Origin: Nageia nagi
Taxonomy: Eukaryota; Pinophyta
DNA: 64,000 nt
Direction of reading: 5' to 3'
Assembly: GCA_050084985.1 (NCBI GenBank)
Contig: JBITNC010000001.1
Span: 93,248,001-93,312,000, forward strand
The stretch's first letter is position 1, and the number at the start of each line of letters is the position of its first letter. This document shows positions 32,791 through 45,449 of the stretch, in pieces. A model generated the notes under the pieces. The model did not search any database and was not told the origin of the DNA. It saw nothing but the letters and a program-made list of their open reading frames with translations. A program made the translations under genes and the position numbers.

Positions 32791-35379
32791 ATTTAGTTTT
32801 CATCATAATTATCTATATCATTATGATTATTCTTTTCCTTGGATATTATTGAGAGTCATCACTATGTACTATGCCATTATGGGTACCCTTTACCTAGTGG
32901 GAAGCTATGTGCATACTAGTGATGGTTAATTATTTCCCAACCAACAAAGGATGTAAGCATAGAATGTTTGAACATAAGAAATTATAAGTTTTCATTTGCA
33001 TTATATATAATTATGATAAAAGAGTGTAAATGAAATAAAAATTACAAAATATAGCATTTGACTCAATATAGTGTTTGCAAGCATAAGCTTTGAACATTAC
33101 TTTCACATGTAAATTCATAGAAATGTACTTGTGAAGTAAAAAGATATAGAGTTATTAATACTCCTTTTATAGTTTCCAAGAGGCATTCCCCTAGCTCTTT
33201 TCCTTTGAAAAATACCAAATTTACCTATTCGTTCCCCCAATGTTAGTGTTAAGGAACTTATGTATCTTTGAAGCACTTTTGAGATTTGATCAAATTGTCT
33301 AAATTTGGAGAAATAAATCTTAAGTAATTATCTTTGAATATGCTTAGAGTATAGAAAAATTAGTCATGAAGGATACTTACCTGGTAGAGCTAATGTTTTC
33401 CCCAACATTGGTTCTAGTCATCTTATAGTTATTTTATCAAATTTTATGTCGATCATCTTGTCTTGAAATGGAGATGTTGGGAAACTATTTTGAGATAAAT
33501 TGTGGTTATTTACCAAAACAATTTCATGTGTCTCAAATTTTATGTCTTAATTTGAGTTTTAAATATGGGAATATCTTTTTCATTTATCATTTTCATCTTT
33601 TATTATCTTGTGTGAGAGAGTTATTGAGTTTTCTTGGTTGGGGGTGAGTTGTTGAAGGTATAATTGGGTTTTTGAGGATTTGTGAGTAATTTATGGCCAA
33701 TTTGGAAGCTATGAAGGTTCAAGTCATCAAGTAAGATGGTACTAGAGCTCATGTTTTATGGCACATACTAGATTATTACCATGTGGTAAGTTGAGAATAC
33801 CCTAAGTTTGTTCATTATCCCTCATTTCATGGTCGAAATGAATTTTGTTTAAAAATTTATGGTTTAGATTATAGGGTTAATTAGTTAGGATTTCAATCAT
33901 TTAGGTGTTTTCATATTTGTTTTGTATGGGATCATTTGTTTAGGGGTATTTTTATATGTAGATAGTATGCCAATATTTTTGTGTATGCATCATGAAGGAT
34001 GCCCAATGCTAATGCTAAGATGTTGGGTGTCTTAATTCTAGTGCTGGGAGAACATATGATAATACAAGTTTATTTGGCAAAGAATACATTACTACCTACA
34101 AACAAGAAAATCTTTTATGGAGTATTACAAATTGAGAGAGTACAACTACAAATTGGTCAAGGATAAAAGATACCTCCTTATCAGTCAATCATTTAGATGG
34201 TTGTGAGACACATGATAAATCCTTGTGAGATTAAGGTTGTACCTAGGTGGAAAACTAATTAGTATCCTCTATATAATGATGGTTCAGGTGATGATAAGAA
34301 AGAAGAGAGCATAACTAAACATAGTGGCATCTACAAGACATGGTAGGACACATACAGATCACTACCTCTTGGGATAGATGCCAATGAGAAGCTATAGGTA
34401 GTATGTGAGGGTGAGGATGATGCTAATGAGGAGGAGGAGCCTATGGACCTAGATGGGAATTATGAGTATCAGTAAGAGGATGACACTGGCATGACATATG
34501 TGCAATCATCTATGGATGAGATAAAGGGTGTGGAGATACTAGTAGGCATTCTCCATGTTGGTCCTATTGATCACAACATTGAGCTCGATAAACCTTTTAA
34601 TTTTCTTCCTAAAAATATTAGATTTGAAATATATATATATGTATGCAACTAATGTAAAGAAACAACTCAATATGTTGCAAGAAAAATGTGCTAGTCATGA
34701 TACAAATTTTGATGAGCTACTAAGACATTAGTGGCCCAAGATGAGAAATTGAGACCAATGATGAAGATATATATAGCCTATAATAACTTGGGATTGAAAT
34801 CCAAAATAAAGTGATCCATGATGTGATAATTACTCTAGACATAGAGAAGAAAAGTGGTATACTAGGCATACTATAGGAGATTTAGAAGTATAAAAAAGGA
34901 TTTATTGTACACAATGTGTACTTAGAGAATCAAATGAGCATTTTAGAACATGACATGGGTACTAGATGCTAAGGTCTCTTTAGGTCTAGGACTAGTGAGA
35001 GTAAGAAAAGGGATCACAGTGAACAAAGTATGCACATGGAGGGAAAAGCTCCTAGAAACACCTATTGTACTCCTTGGACCACTTTTTGACATATGAATAT
35101 AAATATGATTTTGATGGTTCCAAAAATTATATTATGTGCATATTATGATATTTTATATTTTTTTGAATGTTTTTATGATATTTTTATAAGATAAACTTAC
35201 AACTTATAGACCCATGATATAGACCCACCTCTGTCGATGGATTATAATAAAAGATTCTAAGGACTTGTCCAACTTACTCTATTTAAGTTGCATAAAATCT
35301 TATAGAATCATAAGAAAAGGATAAAATATAGGTCTAAGGACCTTGATTAAGCATTCCAAGGAAAGGTTAGAATGAATGA
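32791..35379 (+). other. Unassigned region with coding-like remnants
   Basis: The first part (to about 33640) shows nothing I can name, apart from a stray unit of the 19925 array near 32920. From about 33690 to 34620 one frame gives longer open pieces with an acidic patch (EGEDDANEEEEPMDLDG, near 34410-34460) and PFNFLPKNIRFEI. I do not recognise the family. It may be the degraded 5' part of the copia that follows or a separate element. Confidence 0.4.
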
Positions 35380-36960
35380 TCGAGCCTTCACTTCCTCTAG
35401 TTCAGAGTCTTCTAGAGGCTAAGGTAGAGTTCATGGTGGAAGAGGCCATGGAAGAGGTGGTCATGGTAGAGAAAGAGGTATCTTAGAAGGATAATCAGCC
35501 AACCAAAGGTAGTGCTCAAACTTGCAATATTCTAACTTTTATGGAAAGGATAGTCACATGGAATAATAATATTTTAAGAAAATGAAACAATAGAAAACCA
35601 ATTTCATTGAAGGATTCAATGGTGATGTCAACCTGTTTCTAATGCATAACAACTTTGAAGTTATTGATAACCAAATTTGGTATTTGGATAGTGGTTATTC
35701 CAATCATATGCCAAAATAAGAGCCTTCTTATCAACCTTGAGGAGAATATCACTAGAAAAGTTAGGTTTGGTAATAATAATCATGTAAGTATTATTGATAG
35801 AGGTTCCATTGCTTTCAAAGCAAAAGATAAAAAAGATAATGAAAATGCATGACACATTGAATGTTATAAGGTTTAAGTATAATATTCTTAGTATTTGTCA
35901 TATGTGCTTGAAAAACTACATGCTAATTTTCAAGAAAAAGTGATGCACCATCACAAATAAGACCAATAACCAAGTAGTTTCCACTATTCTCATGACTAAC
36001 AATATAATGTATATGTTAAATATATAGTTAGCTATTATTAAATACTTAAATATCACTCTTGATATGGTATGATCATGGCATAAGTGATTCGACCATGCTG
36101 ACTTCAAATCATTACGAGGAAACATAAGCTTATGAGAGGTCTACCAACCTTCTTAAATCCATCAAACACTATGTGTGAGAGTTGCATTCATGGTAAATAG
36201 CATTGTAATAAGTTTTTTACCCATCCACATAATGCCAAGGTGCCCATTCAATTAGTGCATGTGGACCTTTGCAACCCTATGCAGATCCCTGACATTTAGA
36301 AGTGCAGGTATGTACTACTTTTTATCGATGATTATTCTCACACAAGTTGGTTGTACTTAGGCTAAATTTGATGCTATTTATGAATTTATCTAGCTCAAGG
36401 CATTGGTTGATACCCATTATAGCTATAATCTAAAGAAGTTCTAGATAGAATGGGGTGGTGAATTCATTTCTGATGACTTCAAGGACTACTACAATCAACA
36501 TGGGATCAAGTGATAATACAAAATTGCCTACATCCTTATCATAATGATGTTCCTAGTACATGTTGAAGGAGATGATCATGGATAAAAATTACAGGGGAAG
36601 CTATCCACATTGTTGTTTACATCTTTAATTGCTACCTGACTAATGTTACATAAGATTCAACCCCCTATAAGGCCTAGTTTAGTAAGAAACTTAGTATATC
36701 TCACTTGAGGATCTTTGAATCCACCTATTATGTGTATATTCCTAAGGATAATAAGAAAAAAATTAGATGAAAATTTCATTAATTATATCTTTATGGGATA
36801 CTCAAGTCATTCAAAGCCTACAGTGCTACGATCTAGTCTTCAGTAAGTTGTACATCAACCATGATATGATTTTTAATGAAGGGGATGTTTATATAAAGGT
36901 ATTTGATACTTTTGACATTATTCTTGAGTTTGTGTGCAGTCATTCCTCTTATAGGTAGTT
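35380..36960 (+). pseudogene. Copia E gag tail, protease and integrase, decayed
   Basis: Gly/Arg-rich gag tail near 35430-35490 (GGRGHGRGGHGRERG), a ruined zinc knuckle (GKDSHME) near 35540-35570, copia protease start IWYLDSGYSNHMPK at about 35676-35717 (active DSG kept), GAG-pre-integrase near 36080-36200, integrase core (CRYVLLFIDDYSHTSWLY) near 36300-36360, and post-core HLRIFEST near 36700. Many stops. No 5' LTR or gag N-terminus can be found, so the element is 5'-truncated or rearranged. Confidence 0.8.
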
Positions 36961-37194
36961 AAGCCCAATAGCCTTCCCATCCATCATCACCCAACCCTTG
37001 ATCACTCCTTATCCTTCCAAGATGAGGCTTATATGGGATCATCCATAATCTTAGATGTTGGATGATGATTTCACTAAAAGAATGACTTGAAAAAAATCAA
37101 GGGGGGTGATAAAATCATCAACTACACCTTGATTTCATCTTCCTCATTGAACCTTATAACTTCAAAGAAGCAAAAATAAATGTAGACTAGAAAT

Positions 37195-38640
37195 AGGCTT
37201 TAGAAGATGAGATCAAGCAAATTTAGAAGAATGACTCTTAGGAGCTTTTCCCTCCTCCACATAACAAGAATATCATTGGAGTTAATTGGATTTATAAACT
37301 AAATCATTATGTTGATGACAACATTGCAAAATATAAAGCCCTATTGGTATAAAAGGGTTGTGTCCAACAAGTAGGATTGGACTATGAAGAGACATTTGCA
37401 CCAATTACTAAACTTGAGATAGTTCACTCTCTTCTTTCTTGCATCCTATTTTGAACTTACTACATATCAAATGGATGTAAAATTACCTTATTTAATGGAT
37501 ACTTGGAAGAAGAAGTATATGTAAATCAATTACCCCAAGGATTTACCATCATTGACCATGAGGACAAAGTGTATTGATTCAAGAAAGCTCTTTTTGGGAG
37601 CCACCCATGCCTAGTATTCTTGGATCAACACTTACTTCCATTAGAATGGCTATTATAGGTGCTCTATGGAAGGCATATTGTACAAAAAGGTATTCAAATC
37701 TAACTATATAATCATTTGTAGCTATATAGATAATATTATTTTTATGAGCTCCTCGTCTTCCAGACTCTAATAGTTTAAGACTGCCATGGTTAATGAGTTT
37801 GAGATGAATGATTTGGCTAACATGCACTATGTATTAGGCATGCAAGTTAAAAAATCATCTAGAAACATATTCATCACTCAAACTAAATATGTTGATGATA
37901 TGATTTCCATATTCTCAATGAAGGATTACAAATCTCTTAGTACCCTTACAGTTGTAGGTTGTAAATTTATAAAGGAGGATTCTACTCCTCTGGTTAATAC
38001 AACCATGTATAGGTCACTTGTTGGTGTTCTGATGCATCTCACAACTACATAGCTTGATATAATATTTGTTGTCACTCTAGTATCCAAATTCATGCATTCT
38101 TTGCATGAATCCCATTAGAAAGTAGCCAAATGGATACTCTGATATCTATCTAATACCAAATCCTTTAGTTTGTAGTATAAGTCTACTTACTTTAGAGGCA
38201 TATATAGATGTTGATTGGGCCAACAACCTTGATGTAAAGAAGAGAACCTCTAGGTATTCCTTCTACTTTAATGAATCCCTCATCTCATGGAGAAACAAGG
38301 AGCAACATATAATTACTCTTTCCATTGTAAAAGCATAATATATGGCTACCTCCTTTGCTTGCACCCATGCCATTTGGATGGCTTTGTTGTTTGAGGATTT
38401 GGGTATGTAACTTCCCTATCCAATTCCCATCCATTGTGATAATACCAACACCATTGCCATGATCAAGAATCTAGTGTTTCATAATAGGAGCAAGCAAATC
38501 GATATCCAACATCATTTTATTAGAGACTTAGTGAATGATGGCTTCCTTGAATTCATATTTTGTCCCACTAATGACCAACTTATAGACATCTTCATTAAAG
38601 AATTATCGAAGGGTTGATTTATCATTCTCAAAAATCATAT
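37195..38640 (+). pseudogene. Copia E reverse transcriptase and RNase H, decayed
   Basis: RT begins with NIIGVNWIYKLNHYVDDNIAKYKA and continues through LDYEETFAPITKLEIVHSLL. The catalytic YVDD reads YIDN (TAT ATA GAT AAT at 37723-37734). ANMHYVLGMQVKKSSRNIFITQTKYV follows in the open stretch 37786-38052. RNase H remnants extend to about 38600. Confidence 0.85.
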
Positions 38641-38654
38641 TGAAATTCAACTCA

Positions 38655-38672
38655 TTCACATTAAGAGGGAGA
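38655..38672 (+). other. Polypurine tract of copia E
   Basis: AAGAGGGAGAA directly before TGAAAATTTAATATTC; sets the start of the 3' LTR. Confidence 0.6.
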
Positions 38673-39108
38673 ATGAAAATTTAATATTCTTGGATTGATT
38701 TCATTTTGATGTGAACAATCTTGTCATTTCATTAACAGTTCCTTATCAGTACATGCCAACGAGTACTACTTGTCATTACTATGTTCACCTACTTGGTATT
38801 TACTTCTTTTACAGGTGCTTATTTGAGATTTATTGCTCATAGTATGATCTTTTGATGTAAGGCATTACCACCCACATTCTCTCACTTATTTGGTAGATTT
38901 CTATATACAAATTAGATTTCTTAGAGTCTTCTATACTCTATTTCTTGCTTCTATAAATAGGTCTTTGTTTTCCTTTGTAAGTAAGGAGAGAAGAGTTTAT
39001 TGTAATGTTATGCTACCAATTTTAACACTTATAATAGAATACATTCTATTTACCCTATAACTCTATGTTTTGTTCTCTTTATATGGTTAAGAGATTATGT
39101 GTGTGGCT
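38672..39108 (+). repeat. 3' LTR of copia E (about 437 bp, ends uncertain)
   Basis: Follows the polypurine tract, has a TATA box (CTATAAATAGGTC, near 38951) and a run of AATA-type poly(A) signals. The right end is placed before TTGGTATCGTCATGC, which looks like an iMet-type PBS. No second copy exists in the window to confirm the ends. Confidence 0.5.
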
Positions 39109-39124
39109 TGGTATCGTCATGCAA

Positions 39125-41030
39125 GCATATTGAAGTGGTTTGAGGTATTTCTTATCATTAAATCCACATTTTAGCTTCTATATATTTGTTAGATTCTTAT
39201 TTTATGCTCTTAGTCATGAGATATTTTGGTTTGCACTATACAAGTTTGATCTCTTAAGTATTCAACTTATTAGTTTCTCAATTTCATGATTTTTCCTTCT
39301 TGGAATCATGACCAAACCAAATTTCTATTTCTTACACTTGTTTGCATATGTTTTTTAGGCCCTTGCGAGCCTTAGTAGACCTTCATCTTCAATACAAAGC
39401 ATGTTTCAAGCTTATCTTGCTCACCAAATGAATTTTTACATTGTTTCGTGTCATGCTACACCTTGCAGTGTTTAATAGAGCCTTATCATGTCATGCTTAT
39501 ATCATTGCTAACATCATCTATTTTTTTAACGTGAAATTTAACCAATTTCTTATTGTGTCACACCTTCAAAGGTTCTTCAAGTGTTAGCTATGCCTCCTAT
39601 GTTGTGTTGATGTCATCACTATTACCACCTTGTATTCAAGGCCATATTACCTTGCTAAAATTTCTTTGAGCCTTTGTTGACATTACTTATCTTACCACCT
39701 AACACTTGGTGCATTATTGCTATACCAAACTTCGATAATCTTATTGCTGATGTCACCTCCTAAAAAGTACAACATTGCTAATTTTCTTCCTTGCCATAGT
39801 CTAGGAGAATACTTGTTGATGTCAATATATGGAAATCACGATATTTCACTTATTTTAAGTATCAATCTTGTTTAAATATACTTTTATATGTCTTGGAAAG
39901 AGTAATAATTGATATTATTTTGAATAAGATAAATATAAGTATTTTATCATACCAAAGAAGTTAAATATTTTGTCTTCATTTCTTTTCTTTTTTAAATTGA
40001 GCAAGATATAACTATTATAGCATTTTCAAAGAATGTTATTTTTTTTTTGGATAATAGGTAAGAGGGTGAGATTTTGTCATGGTTTTCAAAACCTATTACG
40101 AAAAGTTCATTAAGATTTTTCATTTATAGAGCTTTTGATGCTAAGTTGTAGCTAACTAGTGGCACAAAAACTAATAAAAAAGTCTATTATATTATTGTAT
40201 ATTAATATAACAAAAAGATGGATTACCTATCCTATTCCTTCATAAATGTTTCTTGTTAATATTCTTCTAGTGCTTGAGCACTCATGCTAGTTTCAAGGGG
40301 TTGCACCAATTTTGTATGTTTAAGGCATGATAACTTACATTCAAGTTCAATTAAAATTTCACAATTTTCGAAACACAATAAAAGGATAGGCTAAGGGCAT
40401 ACACAATAATGAATAAAATGATTATAAATATTATTAATGAGAAAACAAGGAAAGGTTGATAATTAAAATATAAGCATCTCTACTTTTAAATGTTTATATT
40501 ATGATAACAAGATACCTAATGATAATATGCATTTCTCTTATTGCAACTATTATTTATAATTCAATGATAGTATCAATTCATTAAAAAGATTGAAATTTTC
40601 TTTTGATTTAATGGGATTTAATTATTATTGAAAAGACTTTCATACATAAAAACAAACTTTTCTTATATCAAAATCGACATAAAAATTTCAATCATCATTT
40701 TATAAACTACATATATCAAAAAAAAAAAAAAATCAACAAAAATAAAATATCATCATCTAAAAATCTTCTTAAAATTCCTTAGAATCAAATCGTACATAAT
40801 TTTTCAAATCAAAAATGTAAACCTTTATGTATTTCCTTTATATACAACCTCGCTAAAAAAAAGTATTTGCAAAAGCATTAGAAGTGACCAATAAATTATA
40901 TATTCTACTGCTCTTCTTGGTATTAAAATTAAGCTCACAAACATAAAGGTTATGGTAAATTTTTTGTTGGCTTGAAGCTTTCAAAAGTGCCATTTTAATA
41001 GTCCATCTCCACATTATTTCTTTTAAAAAG
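39125..41030. other. Gene-poor spacer with a repeated TTG-TGATGTCA motif
   Basis: No coding region. At 39480-39830 the motif TTGYTGATGTCA or its close variants occurs at least four times, spaced irregularly, resembling (on either strand) the motif cluster in the Tat-like LTR. 39840-40850 is very AT-rich. Confidence 0.4.
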
Positions 41031-41039
41031 ATCATAAAT

Positions 41040-41232
41040 GTACTGTGGGGCTCGGAAGTGTACGTATTAAATAATTGTGCCACGTGTACCAATTAGATGC
41101 ATTTACGTTAAATGCATTTATGTCAAGTCTTAAAAGTGGGTGTCTAGCGTAATTTGTCTGTAGGCGGCGTCGGAGTCTTTGTGTGTCCGTGCGCTCAATA
41201 ATTACACACGTCAGCATGGTATAATGTGCCAA
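41040..41232. promoter_or_regulatory. CpG-retaining island with a G-box
   Basis: About eleven CpGs in under 200 bases, amid DNA almost free of CpG. Contains the G-box core CACGTG (41081-41086, in GCCACGTGTACC) and a second ACGT core (ACACGTCA near 41207). No gene is visible on either side within 2 kb. Could be a leftover promoter or a fragment of a lost gene. Confidence 0.35.
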
Positions 41233-43540
41233 AATGGTTTTTGTAATGATTGGATAATTAACTAATATATAATAATTTAAATTAGTTTTTGTGATAGTTA
41301 TAATATAAGATATTAAAATATTAATAAAGTTAACTAAATTACATAAAAGAGGGTTAATTATTTATTTATTACGTGAATCATATTGCATATAAAATGAATT
41401 GTATTATAATTTTTTAGTAAGTTTATTTTTAATTTTTATAAATTTTATTTCAATTTAATATTTTTTAAATATTTAAAAATTTTCTATAAAGGAGAATTCT
41501 TTGATCTTGTTCAAAATTAAATCTTATTAAATATATTTATTTTTTAAAAAATATGTACACAAAAATTATTATTTATTTTTTAACAAAAATTATAAATGAT
41601 AAAATTGCATGGAAAAAGCAATGTAAATAACTTTATTTTTATACATGATTAAGAAAGTCTTCTACATTAAATAAAGTAGATGAACTAAGAACTTGAAATT
41701 CACTTTTAAAAGATTGACTAGTATACAAGATAAGAAACCTAAAATAGTATCATACAATTATTATCAAAATCTATACTATAATTTTTCACATTGCTAATAG
41801 GGCATAAAACTACTTTTTTAGGGCAAGGACACAAACATGGGTTTTGTTTGTTGGTTTTCTTTAGAAACAATTCATTATCGAATAATAATATCAACAAAAA
41901 TATTGAAAATAATATTACAATGATATCAACAATTCAAATAATTAATATGGTAAAACCAACAATTTTAATTGTCTAAATTGAGTATAGTTTGAAATAGGTA
42001 GAATTTCAACTTGCACATTTATTAAAGAAAAATATTTATTTTAATTTTACTGTATTAATATAATTTTTATTATTTTTATTAAATGGATAACTTATTTTCG
42101 TAAATATATTCTTGAAAGTACATGTAATAGATGTATTCAATTTTTTATATTAATGCTAGGTAAATTTTGAATTAATAAAAAAAAGTCATAGTTTTGAAAG
42201 GGTCTATGGGAACCTTTTACATCATCATAGTTATGATAGTATAAGGATTGTACATAACTTTATAATTTGTCTATCATAGGCTAATTAAAATGAAGCATAC
42301 AAAATTATACAAAATGAACCATGTATACACCAAAGTAACTGTGTATACAAAACTAATTGAAGCATATTCATCTGATAAAATGAAGCTTAAAAAGATATAA
42401 TTAAGAAAGGTATAGAATATTAGCTCTTTGTTCCTTCTTTGTCACTTGTGGTCTGTGGGACACCAAAGGTTTTGGAGTAAAGTACTTGGCCTTATTGAAA
42501 GGCCCCCAATACATACTCGTCAAAGTTTTGAGGTAGAAAACATCTTTCTTCCTTCCTTAATTATCTCTTCCAAATATGAATTTCAAATTCTTGTACCCTT
42601 TCTTATAGAATTTGAGATATGTAGCCTTCAAATGTATACAAAAATTGATGAAGTAATAAAAAATAGTTATTTAATATTTTGGATAGATAATTATCTTTTA
42701 ACATTCTTTTGAACTAATTAGTTTGTAGGAACTAGCAAAGTTTTTCTAGAAGTAAATAAATAAAAATATTGAATAATGCATAGATATTCCAAGAAAAACA
42801 AGAATACTCCCAAGAACAATTGACCACAATCACTCACACCCATCTAATGCAAATAAATTATTAAAATAAAATTCTAGAACTAGATGAAACATAATATGAT
42901 GATGCTTGTTAAAACCTCCAAACAATAATTTATCACCTCTTACTAGGGGAGTTGGAAGACAAGTGAGGTATGAAGGCATCCATATTGAACGTTTGAAGTT
43001 CTACTCTCGCTTCCTACACTGGTGATATTTAAAAACTCTTGATAAGTCTTACAGACCAATAAGTTTAAAGGATGTTAAACATTGGATTTATCTTTATTAG
43101 TGTTTGATAAAATATTAGAAAAAAGATTAAAAAATTAATTAACCAAATAAAAAATTATGAAACATAAAGGAGGGTATCCGTTGCCAACCTGTTAACAAGG
43201 AATCCCACAATGATTAGAGATGGGCTTTCCTATTTATGGAAAGTGGTGATTCTGATCCAATGTTTAGAAAATCTTCAATAAATCATGATTTTTCTTTTTA
43301 ACATTTTTTTTAAAATTAAAATTATCCTTTTAGTATGTTTATTTTTTAAAGTGCTACGAATTTTTAAAATTTTGCTCAAAGTTGATTTTTTATTTTATTG
43401 ATTTTATAAACATTATTCTAATTAATGTATTGGTAAGTCTATATCAACTATAAACTATGCTTGATCTTGTATTGCTTACCTCCCTTTCACCCTACAATGT
43501 GACTTGATTCTACATTCGAAGTGCTTGTTTAAGGCGGAAG
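41233..43540. other. AT-rich spacer, nothing recognised
   Basis: Dominated by A/T runs; short open frames have no recognisable motif. Confidence 0.55.
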
Positions 43541-43570
43541 CCCATCCCATATAAACCCTACTCTCGACCT

Positions 43571-43972
43571 ATGGCTTGTAAAAGAAAGATGATATTGGAG
43601 GATATTGAGAGTTATGGAAGTGAGACTATGGAGATCTTTGAGAATGAGGATGACATCATATCATTAGACCAAAAATGGGCTTTGAAGGTGGGTGATTTAA
43701 GGTGGTTTTATTGCAACACTTTTTACCTACCTTTTGTTAGTGATTTTAGTGGTGGTTTTTATGCAATGAGTTTTAATCACCTTCCTTATAGGTCTTTAGA
43801 GGCAATTATTAGGAGTTGGTTTTTAAATACCCCCTTAAATAATAAGGAGGCAATTCAAAACCTCCCCTTAAAAAGAAAAAGAAAAATCACATGCAAGAAC
43901 ATTAAGCAGGTCCTTAGGAAACTTTCATTACTACCAAAAGGCTATTTAACATTAAAGTGGGCGTCAAAGTAG
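43571..43972 (+). CDS. Hypothetical protein, 133 residues, family not recognised
   Basis: An uninterrupted frame from ATG to TAG. It is preceded by a TATA-like CATATAAACC about 20 bases before the start, too close to act as a TATA box for this start. Residues 1-30 are acidic with a basic start (MACKRKMILEDIES), the middle is rich in aromatics (DLRWFYCNTFYLPFV), and residues 100-120 are strongly basic (LKRKRKITCKNIKQ), possibly a nuclear signal. No stops although neighbours are full of them. It may be a fragment of a mobile-element protein. No function can be given. Confidence 0.35.
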   Translation: MACKRKMILEDIESYGSETMEIFENEDDIISLDQKWALKVGDLRWFYCNTFYLPFVSDFSGGFYAMSFNHLPYRSLEAIIRSWFLNTPLNNKEAIQNLPLKRKRKITCKNIKQVLRKLSLLPKGYLTLKWASK

Positions 43973-44287
43973 TGCAAAGCATTTTTTGATGCCATTAGCA
44001 TCAACATGGCATCATGCATTAATTTTAGCTATTTTATTTTGGATATTATGATTCTAGAGTCGACGTTATAATTGTTGCTAAATTTGATGCCAACTATAGC
44101 TAAGTTTGATACCAACTATTTCTAGGGATGATGATAGGGCTAACATAAAATATCATCAATCTTAGCATCAAGAAATACTAAAAATAAGAAAAATAAGCAC
44201 AAATCATGCACACAAATCATCAAATTTACATATCAACTGTTCAAACCTCTTAATTAGATGACTTCCTTCGAAGGCAAAATAGAGGGA

Positions 44288-44775
44288 TATTTGCAACAAG
44301 TTTTATACATACATTAAAGAATTTTAAAAAATATATTTATGTAAATTACTATGGTTATAAATGGTTTGGTAAATATGTATGCAAAATGTGGAAGTATAGA
44401 GAAGGCATGCACCAGTCATTTTCAAAGCATGCACCAAATTGGGATATTTGTAACAAGGTTTATACATACATCAAAGACTCTTTGAAAATGGATTTTTTTA
44501 GATGTTGTGGTTGTGAATTCCTTGGTAGAAATGTATGCAAAATGTGGAAGCATAAAGAAGGCATGCAAATTATTTGATAAGATGCATGATGTAAACATAA
44601 TTTTATTGACTACAATTATTAGAGGATATACAATTCATGGTTACAACAAGGATTCCCATAAACTTTTTGATCTAATGAAGCACTTGGGAACCAACCCTAA
44701 AAATATAACCTTTGTATGTATTCTACTTGCATGAAGCCATGCAGGTCTAGTGGATGATGCAAACATAATTTTATG
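44288..44775 (+). pseudogene. PPR-protein fragment (PLS type), with internal duplication
   Basis: The clearest piece (44507-44734) reads VVNSLVEMYAKCGSIKKACK LFDKMHDVNIILLTTIIRGY, the classic plant organellar PPR pattern, followed by LFDLMKHLG and NITFVCILLA with a TGA at the position of the Cys in 'ACSHAGLVDD'. An earlier partial copy (VINGLVNMYAKCGSIEKACT, 44350-44410) shows a local tandem duplication of about 150 bases. PPR proteins bind organelle RNA; this is only two to three repeats and has no start, so it is a fragment. Confidence 0.8.
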
Positions 44776-44849
44776 GATTGATATTCATAGGATATGCACA
44801 AAATAGATACATTAAAAGATCCCATGAATTAATATGTAAACCTTGTGCG

Positions 44850-44962
44850 TATATCAATTACATACCTAGCATATATATCAAGTTTACATACCTCATGTGT
44901 ACATCAAGTTTACATACCCCGTATGTATATCAAGTTCATATACCCTATGCATATATCATATT
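44850..44962. repeat. Four tandem units of about 28 bp
   Basis: Units share CATACC(C/T)-(C/G)-TATG-(T)ATATCAAGTTTA. Minisatellite-like. Confidence 0.75.
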
Positions 44963-45319
44963 TTGATGCTATCTCTTACTCTATTGATGATACTATTAGT
45001 AATGTTAAATACTTTATAATGTTAGGGATCATGCAAGATTCTCTAATTCTAATGATATGGATGACATAATTTTTGATGTGTTGATTACCATCATTTATGA
45101 TATCAGGATACAAACCAAAATTAAAAAATACACTACAATTTGATGCCTACGTTGATACTATTTCACCTTTTTATAGCAGTGAATTTGGTAAGCACTTAGA
45201 AAATTTAGTGGGAACTTGTAACATTTTTGAATTTTGGAAAGAGCAACCAAGGGGGTATAACACTTAGCTTGTACCATTTTAAAGTAAGGGGGTTATAACA
45301 CTTAGAGAGCAGAGTCAAT

Positions 45320-45420
45320 TCAAGGGGATTGAGTAGAGAAAAGTAGAGGTCAAGAGCATAGTAGAGGTTGAGAGAAAAGTAAAGGTTGAGAGAAGAACAA
45401 AGGGTAGAGAAGAGTAGAGC
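45320..45420. repeat. Purine-rich repeats of an AGTAGAGGTTGAGAGAA core
   Basis: Four to five imperfect repeats of AGAGTAGAGGT or AAAGTAGAGGTTGAGAGAA on the plus strand. Confidence 0.6.
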
Positions 45421-45449
45421 ACCCTATATGTAATCTTGTATGTATCTTG

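Noticed and set aside
45131-45181. CACTACAATT ... TAGCAGTG pair as a CACTA terminal repeat or small MITE
   Set aside because: Only seven of ten end bases pair, no 3-bp duplication, and no matching right end was found after the transposase.
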